A program made the translations under genes and the position numbers. This document shows, in pieces, positions 1 to 5,973 of a stretch of DNA of 9,714 nt (position 1 is the first letter of the stretch; each line of letters starts with the position of its first letter). This DNA is from Flavobacteriaceae bacterium (lineage in GTDB: Bacteria > Bacteroidota > Bacteroidia > Flavobacteriales > Flavobacteriaceae), in contig CP070731.1 of NCBI GenBank assembly GCA_020347545.1, positions 43,600 through 53,313 on the forward strand, read 5' to 3'. Below the pieces are notes generated by a model, which worked only from the letters and a program-made list of their open reading frames with translations, was not told where the DNA came from and searched no databases.

Positions 1-5
1 TTAAT

Positions 6-27
6 TACGTATAAATACTTAGACGTA
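6..27 (+). promoter_or_regulatory. TACGTA-N4-TACTTA box, copy 1
   Basis: TACGTA at 6-11 and TACTTA at 16-21 have starts 10 nt apart, the same arrangement as at narK and nirB. A further GACGTA follows at 22-27. The 16-nt core differs from the nirB copy at one base (T for A at position 12). The function as a binding site for a NarL-type regulator is inferred from the repetition. The target promoter is unknown: it could be a leftward gene beyond position 1 or a plus-strand small RNA. Confidence 0.45.
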
Positions 28-28
28 G

Positions 29-42
29 CAAATATATAAGTA
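29..42 (-). promoter_or_regulatory. Candidate leftward -7 element with adjacent TACTTA
   Basis: Read on the minus strand, TACTTA (42-37) is followed directly by TATATTTG (36-29), a perfect match to the Bacteroidota -7 consensus TAnnTTTG. This resembles the nirB promoter, where TACTTA runs into TAATTTTG. It would start transcription near position 22, heading off the left edge. No clear -33 TTG is visible, and the gene it might serve lies outside the window. Confidence 0.3.
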
Positions 43-154
43 GTGAAGCTGGAAAAAGATGTTTTATATACGTTTGAATTCAATCTTTTTCACATATATA
101 AAACTGCTAAAAGACAGTTATTGTAAGTAATATACAGGTAGTCAAGCAGTTGTG

Positions 155-174
155 TAAGTAAAAATAATTACGTA
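155..174 (-). promoter_or_regulatory. TACGTA/TACTTA pair with wider spacing
   Basis: On the minus strand TACGTA (174-169) is followed after 8 nt by TACTTA (160-155). The two half-sites are those of the conserved boxes, but the spacer is N8 rather than N4. It may be a weaker site or chance in AT-rich DNA. The plus-strand terminator-like hairpin begins 3 nt to its right. Confidence 0.25.
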
Positions 175-176
175 TC

Positions 177-199
177 AATCTGGCGAGTTAGATTTTTTT
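177..199 (+). terminator. Rho-independent terminator-like hairpin, plus strand
   Basis: AATCTGG (177-183) can pair with TTAGATT (188-194) around a CGAG loop, giving seven pairs of which two are G-U, followed by T residues through 199. The G-U pairs and the U-tract work only for plus-strand RNA; the minus strand gives a shorter stem and no U-tract. It would therefore stop a rightward transcript before it runs antisense into the Crp/Fnr gene. The stem is AU-rich and weak. Confidence 0.4.
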
Positions 200-216
200 G
201 AGAGAAGTAAAGGATT

Positions 217-936
217 TTACTGATCCAGATAAAAATTATGTTCCGATATTTCAGACTGAAGTTTTCTGGTGTCCGGAATGCTTATCATTTTCCCTGAACA
301 CTTTATCAAGGCTTCTGATTTTAATGAAGAGATGGTTCTAATAACCTGTTCTTCTGTTGTACCCGAATAATCGGCAATTTCTTTCCGACTGAGCTGCAGA
401 TTGATTCCTCCTTTGTGATTAATACCGAATTTACGTTGAATAAAGAGAATCGTATCAATCACCTTTTCTCTAACGGTCATTTGAGCGAGCTTTTTAACTT
501 TGGTTTCAGACCTATTGAGTTCATCCGCATAGAACAGCATGAGTTCGTAGGTTAATTCTGGAATTTTTTTCATCATCAAATCAAGTGTTTCATTGCTGAA
601 GTTGCAAAGAATAGCATCTTCTAATGCTGAAGCACTTATAGCGTATTTGTTTTTTGTACCAAAACCCCGGTGCCCTATAATCTCACCTTCCTGAACCAAT
701 CTTAGAATCTGTTCTTTCCCATAAATGCCGGTTTTTAAAACCTTGGCTTTTCCTTTATAGATGAAGAACAGTCCACTGACAGGAGTTCCTTCCATAATAA
801 ATTGCTGCCCCTTTTTACAGTTCAATGTCGCTTTTTGCATGGCAAGTCTTTCAGCTTCATCGGTAGATAAACTTTTTTTAATAAGACATTCATAATTTTC
901 GCAGGAGCTGCAATGTATGGAAGATCTTCTCATCAT
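217..936 (-). CDS. Crp/Fnr-family regulator with FNR-like cysteine ligands
   Basis: A 239-residue cytoplasmic transcription factor with an N-terminal cyclic-nucleotide-binding-type barrel (about 35-120), a dimerisation helix (about 125-165) and a C-terminal winged helix-turn-helix (about 180-220; recognition helix near 194-204 with E196 and R200). Cysteines C9, C12 and C17 match the N-terminal cluster of E. coli FNR (IHC-x2-C, then a third Cys one residue closer). C111 sits in a segment aligning with that around FNR C122 (LEDAILC...ETLD versus LETSMVC...ETLD). All four [4Fe-4S] ligands thus seem present, suggesting an O2- or NO-sensing regulator; this is inference. At the position of FNR S212 there is I199, so the DNA site may differ from TTGAT-N4-ATCAA. 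The start is one of two tandem ATGs (936 or 933), 3 nt after the narK stop, so the gene is probably co-transcribed and translationally coupled with narK. Confidence 0.9.
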   Translation of the reverse strand: MMRRSSIHCSSCENYECLIKKSLSTDEAERLAMQKATLNCKKGQQFIMEGTPVSGLFFIYKGKAKVLKTGIYGKEQILRLVQEGEIIGHRGFGTKNKYAISASALEDAILCNFSNETLDLMMKKIPELTYELMLFYADELNRSETKVKKLAQMTVREKVIDTILFIQRKFGINHKGGINLQLSRKEIADYSGTTEEQVIRTISSLKSEALIKCSGKMISIPDTRKLQSEISEHNFYLDQ

Positions 937-939
937 GAA

Positions 940-2346
940 TTATTTATCCGCGTTAATTTCGAGAATCATTTTCATTTCAGCGACAACCTCCTTTTCATCT
1001 TCTGATGAAAATTTTATTGCCAAAGCCAGTGCCGCACTAAATAGTATAACAACTCCAATAATAAAATATCCACCGGATACTGCACTTGATGAAGCTAAAG
1101 CTTGAGCTTGTTCGATCAACTCGTTAGAATTTCCTTGATTCAAAGCGATGGCTTCATTCTCTGCAAGCGCTGATTTTGATTTTAAAAGAAATGCAGCGAG
1201 AAATGCACCAACGTTTCCTCCGGCCCCTACGATGCCGGAGATCAATCCTACTGCTTTTTTGTTTATAAATGGGACTACAGAAAAAGTGGCACCTTCTGCC
1301 ATTTGTACTGTAAGACTGAAAGCAATTAAGAAAACAATGGCAACTGCCAATATGTTGATATTGGAAAAGAACATGAGCATGGTTCCTTCCAGTGCCAGTA
1401 GCATCGATAGTAATATAACCCTTCCCTTTAATCCTTTGGATCTTCCGAACCTGTCTCCGAAATGGCCACCAAGAGTTCTCGCAAAAAGATTCATCATTGC
1501 AAATGACAACACAATGTTACCCGCGTTAACTCGGCTGATTCCAAAAGTGTTTTGCAGATAGTCATCCATTGTTCCATAAACGGTAAGTTCAACACCAAAA
1601 CAAGAAGCATAAACTAAGAAAAGAATCCATACTCGATAATCCTTAATGACATTCAATATATTCAGATCGCTCTTTTTTTCGGTATTGAGATGACCTTTAG
1701 ACTTGAGCTCTCGAATGTTGCCTTCTGGAGTATCTTGGGTGAATTTAAAATAAACAATTCCCATCAGGAAGCAGGCTATTCCGGCGATGATCATCGAAAT
1801 TCTCCAGGAATCGGACTCAGCCACTCCAAAGCTAACAACTATTGACGCAATTATCGGCATCCCGAGTCTGTTAGCCCCGCCACCCAGGTTTCCCCAACCA
1901 GCTGAGGTTGCATTGGCTGTTCCTACGACATTGGGAGCAAACATAAGGGAAGTGTGTACCTGTGTAATGACAAATGAAGCACCGATAAAGCCCGTTAAAA
2001 AGCGGCAGATTAGAAATTGTGCAGGGCTCTGTGAAAGGCCCATTAGAATAACCGGGACTGAACCGATTGCGAGTAGGTATGCATAAACAAGTCTTGGTCC
2101 GAACTGATCGCATAATTTGCCAATAAGAAGTCTGGCAAAAACAGTACCGGTAACTGCGAGTATAATTGAATTCCATTTCTGATTTGGGGTCAATCCAAGG
2201 TCCTTAACAACATCTGGCATAAAAGGGACGATTCCGAACCATGAAAAGAAGCAAAGAAAAAATGCAAATGAGGTGATCCAGAAGGTTCTTGTAGGGAGAC
2301 TTTTAAAATTCAGTAATTCTAGTTTTGTGGCTTTTGCGGAAGTCAT
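940..2346 (-). CDS. narK: NarK-type MFS nitrate/nitrite transporter
   Basis: A 468-residue inner-membrane major facilitator protein with about 12 hydrophobic helices. The nitrate/nitrite porter signatures are visible: a glycine-rich first signature at about 147-163 (SAGWGNLGGG and following M) and a second at about 367-380 (GLISGIVGAGGNVG). R72 and R290 lie in the contexts of the two substrate-binding arginines of E. coli NarK (R89 and R305 there). It likely brings in nitrate, possibly exchanging nitrite, for the NirBD enzyme encoded divergently. A helix-prone loop rich in Ala, Glu, Gln and Asn (about 389-424) separates TM11 and TM12. The gene has its own promoter in the 184-nt gap after cobA and is followed after 3 nt by the Crp/Fnr gene. 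The family call is firm; transport direction and substrate preference cannot be read from sequence. Confidence 0.95.
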   Translation of the reverse strand: MTSAKATKLELLNFKSLPTRTFWITSFAFFLCFFSWFGIVPFMPDVVKDLGLTPNQKWNSIILAVTGTVFARLLIGKLCDQFGPRLVYAYLLAIGSVPVILMGLSQSPAQFLICRFLTGFIGASFVITQVHTSLMFAPNVVGTANATSAGWGNLGGGANRLGMPIIASIVVSFGVAESDSWRISMIIAGIACFLMGIVYFKFTQDTPEGNIRELKSKGHLNTEKKSDLNILNVIKDYRVWILFLVYASCFGVELTVYGTMDDYLQNTFGISRVNAGNIVLSFAMMNLFARTLGGHFGDRFGRSKGLKGRVILLSMLLALEGTMLMFFSNINILAVAIVFLIAFSLTVQMAEGATFSVVPFINKKAVGLISGIVGAGGNVGAFLAAFLLKSKSALAENEAIALNQGNSNELIEQAQALASSSAVSGGYFIIGVVILFSAALALAIKFSSEDEKEVVAEMKMILEINADK

Positions 2347-2368
2347 AATAGATTATAATTGTTTTGGG

Positions 2369-2376
2369 CAAAACTA
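2369..2376 (-). promoter_or_regulatory. narK -7 promoter element
   Basis: The minus strand reads TAGTTTTG, a perfect TAnnTTTG match, placing the transcription start near 2362 and leaving a leader of about 15 nt before the ATG at 2346. No -33 TTG is seen; the TACGTA of the conserved box occupies that position, as expected for an activator-dependent promoter. Confidence 0.55.
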
Positions 2377-2383
2377 TAAAAAA

Positions 2384-2421
2384 TAAGTATATATACGTAA
2401 TTTATTTGATTATTATACGTA
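2384..2421 (-). promoter_or_regulatory. narK TACGTA/TACTTA operator sites (copy 2)
   Basis: On the minus strand TACGTA (2399-2394), four bases, then TACTTA (2389-2384) repeat the box seen at 6-21 and 3401-3416. A second TACGTA (2421-2416) lies 22 nt further upstream, about two helical turns. Relative to the proposed start the sites are centred near -23, -33 and -55, suitable for contacting RNA polymerase. TACTTAT here fits the NarL heptamer TACYYMT exactly. Binding by a NarL-type regulator is inferred. Confidence 0.5.
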
Positions 2422-2455
2422 GAAAAACCAAATTGCAAATAATTGGATATTAAAA

Positions 2456-2476
2456 TTGATATTTTATAAAAATCAA
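2456..2476 (-). terminator. AT-only inverted repeat downstream of cobA
   Basis: TTGAT (2456-2460) and ATCAA (2472-2476) flank a TTTTATAAAA palindrome with one unpaired A. Read on the minus strand it is followed by TTTTAA and lies about 55 nt after the cobA stop, so it could be a weak terminator separating cobA from narK. An FNR-type operator is less likely because the half-site spacing is 11 nt rather than 4. Confidence 0.25.
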
Positions 2477-2530
2477 AGGAAGTATTTTATGGATTTAGAA
2501 GTTCGATCTTTCACTGTTCTCAATTTGAAC

Positions 2531-3301
2531 TTAAATTTCAATGACAGAATGAAGGACACGCTGAATTTCTTCCTCGAAAAAAGCTGGGTGTTCTGCTACT
2601 GTGTCACCAATGACAATAATACCCGGTTTTGAATAATCTATAGATTTAATAATTTCTTTATAGTTGATAATGGTATTAAGGAAAATCCTTTCTTCTTCAC
2701 GCGTTCCGCTCTGAATGACGGCAAACGGGCAGTTTTCATCTCTGTAGAGAATAACCTCTTCCATTATAAGGTTTAAATTTTTAAGACCCATAAGAATGAT
2801 CAATGTGGATGTGGATTGTGCTCCGAATTTTAGATCACTGGAAACGCTGCCATCTGAAGTAGTACCTGTGATGACAAAAAAACTCTCATTGATTCCTCTT
2901 TTAGTTAACGGGATACCTTGGTTTGCAGGTACGGCCAGTGCACTGCTGATGCCAGGAATGATGTCCGTTTTAATTCCATAGGATTCTACGTAGTTAAGTT
3001 CTTCCGTTCCTCTTCCGAAAACAAATGGATCTCCTCCTTTGAGGCGTACAATCTGTTCGTTTTCATTTGCGGCTTCAACCATCATTTTATTGATCTGATC
3101 TTGAGAATAGCGTCTCACACCTCTCCTTTTTCCTACATAAATCAGTTTACAATCCTTTTTCGAATGTTTTAGAATCTCAATGTTTACAAGGGCATCGTAG
3201 AAAATGGCATCCGCGGTTTTAATTGCATTCATTCCTTTAATGGTCAAGAGTTCTTCGTCTCCTGGACCAGCACCCACCAATGTGATTTTCGAATTTTTCA
3301 T
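2531..3301 (-). CDS. cobA: Uroporphyrinogen-III C-methyltransferase (SUMT)
   Basis: A 256-residue cytosolic enzyme that uses two S-adenosylmethionine to methylate uroporphyrinogen III at C2 and C7, giving precorrin-2. Family hallmarks are the N-terminal signature with GAGPGD (10-15) followed by LLTIKG, the GKRxG motif (57-61), GGDPFVFGRG (89-98) and PGISSA (116-121). The length is normal for single-domain SUMT, and there is no CysG-type dehydrogenase/ferrochelatase fusion. Lying divergent from nirB, its job here is most likely to supply precorrin-2 for the siroheme of NirB. The oxidation and iron-insertion enzyme is not in the window. The ATG at 3301 starts directly into the MKNSKITLVGAGPGD-type N-terminus, supporting this start. 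The enzyme call is very secure; the siroheme role follows from context. Confidence 0.96.
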   Translation of the reverse strand: MKNSKITLVGAGPGDEELLTIKGMNAIKTADAIFYDALVNIEILKHSKKDCKLIYVGKRRGVRRYSQDQINKMMVEAANENEQIVRLKGGDPFVFGRGTEELNYVESYGIKTDIIPGISSALAVPANQGIPLTKRGINESFFVITGTTSDGSVSSDLKFGAQSTSTLIILMGLKNLNLIMEEVILYRDENCPFAVIQSGTREEERIFLNTIINYKEIIKSIDYSKPGIIVIGDTVAEHPAFFEEEIQRVLHSVIEI

Positions 3302-3358
3302 AGGCTATTTATGTATTATATTAAAAAATTGACAGTTAGATTTCCTAAATGATAAAAA

Positions 3359-3364
3359 TACGTA
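3359..3364. promoter_or_regulatory. Distal TACGTA site in the cobA-nirB intergenic region
   Basis: This palindromic TACGTA lies 42 nt (four helical turns) upstream of the TACGTA of the nirB box, and about 57 nt upstream of the cobA ATG. It would be centred near -65 for the proposed nirB start. It may be a second binding site for the same regulator, acting on nirB, cobA or both. Confidence 0.4.
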
Positions 3365-3394
3365 ATTATTAAAAAATAATATTGTTTAAAGGCT

Positions 3395-3402
3395 CAAAAA
3401 TA
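3395..3402 (-). promoter_or_regulatory. Possible cobA -7 element
   Basis: The minus strand reads TATTTTTG, which fits TAnnTTTG. It overlaps the first two bases of the TACGTA at 3401-3406 and would give a cobA leader of nearly 90 nt, longer than the others here. No better -7 match is seen closer to the cobA ATG, although a TATAAT string is present on the minus strand at 3320-3315 without a matching -35. Confidence 0.3.
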
Positions 3403-3416
3403 CGTAAAAATACTTA
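3401..3416 (+). promoter_or_regulatory. nirB TACGTA-N4-TACTTA box (copy 3)
   Basis: TACGTA (3401-3406), AAAA, then TACTTA (3411-3416) repeats the arrangement at 6-21 and, reverse-complemented, at narK. TACTTA overlaps the start of the nirB -7 element by two bases, and TACGTA overlaps the possible cobA -7. A bound regulator would therefore touch both promoters. Whether it activates or represses cannot be told from sequence. Confidence 0.5.
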
Positions 3417-3422
3417 ATTTTG
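3415..3422 (+). promoter_or_regulatory. nirB operon -7 promoter element
   Basis: TAATTTTG is a perfect TAnnTTTG match ending 25 nt before the nirB ATG, placing the start site near 3428 with a leader of about 20 nt. There is no TTG at the usual -33 distance; the nearest upstream TTG (3382-3384) is too far. It would drive nirB, nirD, the DUF4202 gene and the kinase. Confidence 0.55.
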
Positions 3423-3447
3423 GCATTAAATATTAATATTCTTTTTT

Positions 3448-5961
3448 ATGGAAACAATTATAGTCGTTGGAAATGGTATGGTAGGTTATAAGTTTTGCGA
3501 AAAGCTTGTAAGCAATTCCAGAGCTTCTGAATACAGGATAATGGTATTTGGAGAGGAAAGCAGACCTGCATATGACAGAGTGCATCTCAGTGCCTACTTT
3601 GAAGATGGAGATGCCTTAAAATTAGAACTGTCTCCAAGGTCATGGTATGAGAAAAATGGAATACAACTCATCACGGATCAAAAGGTTATTGGCATTAAAA
3701 AAGAGTCGAATGAAATAGTAACTGAATCTTATGGCAATTATTCTTATGACCATTTGGTTTTGGCTACCGGTTCGGTTCCATTCGTCCCTCCAATTGAGGG
3801 AGTTGAAAAAGAGGGGGTTTTCGTATACAGAACTATCGACGACCTTGATGAAATGCTCGCTTATTCGGATACCATTAAGAAGAAAATCAATCATCCAAAA
3901 GCTGCTGTTTTAGGAGGGGGATTGCTTGGACTGGAAGCCGGAAAGGCGGTGATGGATATGGGACTGGAAGCTCATATTGTGGAATTTGCACCAAAACTGA
4001 TGCCCAGACAACTCGACAGAAGAAGCAGTAATGTACTTCAGGATAAACTGGAAAACCTGGGAATAAATATTCATTTAAACAAGGCAACCAAAAATATTGA
4101 AGGGAATGGAAGTATCAAAGCTTTGAATTTTTCGGATGATACTGAACTTGAAGTGGATATGCTCGTAATTTCTGCGGGAATCAGACCTCGGGATGAATTG
4201 GCAAAGTCTGGTGGATTGATGGTCGGTGAGCGAGGAGGTATCATCGTGGATAATAATATGAAAACTTCCCATCCCAATATTTATGCTATAGGAGAGGCGG
4301 CTTTACTGAATGGAATGATCTATGGTTTGGTCGCCCCGGGATATGATATGGCTCAGGTGGCCGTTGATCAGATACTGGGGGTGAATTCTTCGAGAATGGA
4401 ATCAGCAATTGACATGTCAACAAAATTAAAACTTATAGGTGTTGATGTGGCTAGTTTTGGTGAGCCATTCATGCCTGCCGCTAGAGGACTATCCATAGTT
4501 TATGAAAACAAGACGAAAGGTTTGTATAAGAGAATAAATGTCAGTCATGATGGTAAAACTCTATTGGGAGGTATTCTTGTAGGTGATACTAATGATTACA
4601 ATCTACTTCATCAAATCTATTTGAATGGAATGCCTTTGCCTAAGGATATTGAAGAATTGATCATACCTTCAAAAGAGGGTACTACGAATAAAATGGGTGT
4701 GATGCAGCTGCCTGATGAAGCACAGGTTTGTTCTTGTGAAAATGTATCAAAAGGTACAATTTGCGCTGGATTTTCATCCGGGGAATACACTGATCTAAAG
4801 GATGTGATGTCAAAGACTAAGGCGGGAACCGGATGTGGAGGTTGCAAACCTATGGTCATCGATCTGGTTAATGAAAATCTCAGTGCTCTCGGGAAAAGTG
4901 TCAAAAATGTTATTTGTGAACATTTTGAACTGACAAGACAGGAACTGTATCATCTGATCAAAATAAAGAACTTGAAATCTTTTGATGAGGTAATTGATAC
5001 ATGCGGAACCGGAGACGGTTGTGAAGTGTGTAAGCCTTTAGTAGCATCGGTATTTGCAAGTTTGTATAATGATACTGCAAACAATGAACATAATATTCAG
5101 GATACTAATGACAGGTTCCTGGCCAATATTCAAAGAAATGGGAGTTATTCGGTTGTGCCCAGAATTCCGGGAGGTGAAATAACACCGGAAAAACTGATAT
5201 CGATAGGTAAAGTAGCAAAAGAATTCAATCTTTATACTAAAATTACCGGAGGACAGAGAATTGATCTGTTTGGAGCTAGTCTCAATGATTTACCGGCAAT
5301 CTGGAAGGATCTGATTGAAGCGGGGTTTGAAAGTGGACATGCTTATGGAAAATCATTGAGAACGGTGAAAAGTTGTGTGGGTTCAACCTGGTGCAGATAT
5401 GGAATGGATGAAAGTGTAAGTTTTGCTATTGAACTTGAAAACAGGTACAAGGGCCTTAGGTCTCCGCATAAAATAAAAGGGGGAGTATCTGGTTGTATCA
5501 GGGAATGTGCCGAGGCCAGGGGAAAAGATTTCGGTGTTATCGCCGTTGAAGGAGGTTGGAACCTTTATGTAGCTGGAAATGGAGGTGCCACACCTAAGCA
5601 CGCACAATTGCTTGCGGAGCAAATTGATAACGAAACCTGTCTTAAATACCTCGATCGTTTTTTAATGTACTATATAAGGACTGCTGAGCCTTTGATGAGA
5701 ACCTCAGTTTGGTTGGAAAAACTTGAAGGCGGAATAGAGCAGCTAAAAGAGGTTGTTGTTAAGGATAGTTTATCAATAGCTCATGAGCTGGAAGAAGAAA
5801 TGCAGTCTTTGGTGGACACCTATAGATGCGAATGGAAGGAAGTGATTGAGGATGATTCATTACAGCAGCGATTTAAGCATTATGTAAATTCCGACGAAAA
5901 AGATGATAACATGGTATTTGTTCCGCTTAGAGAGCAAAATATGCCTAAACAATGGACTTAA
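3448..5961 (+). CDS. nirB: NADH-dependent nitrite reductase, large subunit
   Basis: An 837-residue cytosolic flavo-siroheme protein of normal family length that reduces nitrite to ammonium with NADH. Order of domains: FAD-binding Rossmann fold with GNGMVG (8-13), NAD-binding fold with GGGLLG (156-161), and two BFD-like [2Fe-2S] modules, the first with C428/C430 and C463/C466, the second with C490, C519, C525 and C528. The C-terminal sulfite/nitrite reductase half-repeat has C643-x5-C649 and C683-x3-C687, the ligands for the [4Fe-4S] cluster and siroheme. All redox centres appear intact. It is the first gene of a plus-strand operon; nirD follows after 12 nt. The start has no Shine-Dalgarno sequence, usual for this phylum, and the Rossmann motif begins right after it. 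Pairing with narK and cobA favours an assimilatory role, though the family also serves ammonium-forming respiration and detoxification. Confidence 0.97.
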   Translation: METIIVVGNGMVGYKFCEKLVSNSRASEYRIMVFGEESRPAYDRVHLSAYFEDGDALKLELSPRSWYEKNGIQLITDQKVIGIKKESNEIVTESYGNYSYDHLVLATGSVPFVPPIEGVEKEGVFVYRTIDDLDEMLAYSDTIKKKINHPKAAVLGGGLLGLEAGKAVMDMGLEAHIVEFAPKLMPRQLDRRSSNVLQDKLENLGINIHLNKATKNIEGNGSIKALNFSDDTELEVDMLVISAGIRPRDELAKSGGLMVGERGGIIVDNNMKTSHPNIYAIGEAALLNGMIYGLVAPGYDMAQVAVDQILGVNSSRMESAIDMSTKLKLIGVDVASFGEPFMPAARGLSIVYENKTKGLYKRINVSHDGKTLLGGILVGDTNDYNLLHQIYLNGMPLPKDIEELIIPSKEGTTNKMGVMQLPDEAQVCSCENVSKGTICAGFSSGEYTDLKDVMSKTKAGTGCGGCKPMVIDLVNENLSALGKSVKNVICEHFELTRQELYHLIKIKNLKSFDEVIDTCGTGDGCEVCKPLVASVFASLYNDTANNEHNIQDTNDRFLANIQRNGSYSVVPRIPGGEITPEKLISIGKVAKEFNLYTKITGGQRIDLFGASLNDLPAIWKDLIEAGFESGHAYGKSLRTVKSCVGSTWCRYGMDESVSFAIELENRYKGLRSPHKIKGGVSGCIRECAEARGKDFGVIAVEGGWNLYVAGNGGATPKHAQLLAEQIDNETCLKYLDRFLMYYIRTAEPLMRTSVWLEKLEGGIEQLKEVVVKDSLSIAHELEEEMQSLVDTYRCEWKEVIEDDSLQQRFKHYVNSDEKDDNMVFVPLREQNMPKQWT

Positions 5962-5973
5962 TTTTAAACAAAA

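Larger units (their letters stand above)
82..199 (+). ncRNA. Candidate small RNA (speculative)
   Basis: A plus-strand unit of roughly 115-120 nt can be drawn from a TACGTTTG element at 69-76 (fits TAnnTTTG) to a hairpin plus U-tract at 177-199. It lies upstream of, and convergent with, the 3' end of the minus-strand Crp/Fnr gene. Inside are two alternative pairings of the same strand: 102-106 with 115-119, or 102-108 with 145-151 (7 bp perfect). The TACGTA-N4-TACTTA box at 6-21 is in the matching orientation upstream. No family is recognised. The hairpin could equally end a plus-strand transcript entering from the left, so this is a low-confidence call. Confidence 0.2.
1..216. other. Gene-free regulatory stretch at the left edge
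   Basis: This stretch lies 3' of the minus-strand Crp/Fnr gene and has no convincing protein gene. It is AT-rich and holds two TACGTA sites (6-11, 169-174), a TACTTA at 16-21, TAAGTA (TACTTA on the minus strand) at 37-42, 124-129 and 155-160, a TAnnTTTG-type element on each strand, and a plus-strand hairpin followed by T residues. A 7-bp perfect inverted repeat (102-108 with 145-151) overlaps a shorter alternative pairing (102-106 with 115-119). The site density suggests a promoter region for a leftward gene outside the window, a small plus-strand transcript, or both. The gene to the left is not visible, so this cannot be settled here. Confidence 0.5.

Noticed and set aside
59..130. A 23-codon plus-strand frame opening with ATG
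   Set aside because: No ribosome binding sequence, no recognisable motif and AT-driven composition; it starts upstream of the candidate -7 element.
1148..1561. A 137-codon plus-strand open frame opposite narK
   Set aside because: It is antisense to a well-conserved transporter, and its residues mirror the narK codons; no family is recognisable.
2456..2476. Possible FNR-type site upstream of narK (TTGAT...ATCAA)
   Set aside because: The half-sites are separated by 11 nt instead of 4; a weak terminator or chance AT palindrome fits better.
2986..2991. A TACGTA within cobA
   Set aside because: It lies inside coding sequence, stands alone without a TACTTA at N4, and is explained by the codons of cobA.
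3315..3320. TATAAT on the minus strand upstream of cobA as a sigma-70 -10 box
   Set aside because: No -35 partner is present, and the genome appears to use TAnnTTTG-type promoters; AT-rich DNA yields such strings by chance.
4617..4904. A 95-codon minus-strand frame opposite nirB
   Set aside because: It runs antisense through the first iron-sulfur module of NirB, with no own motif or promoter.
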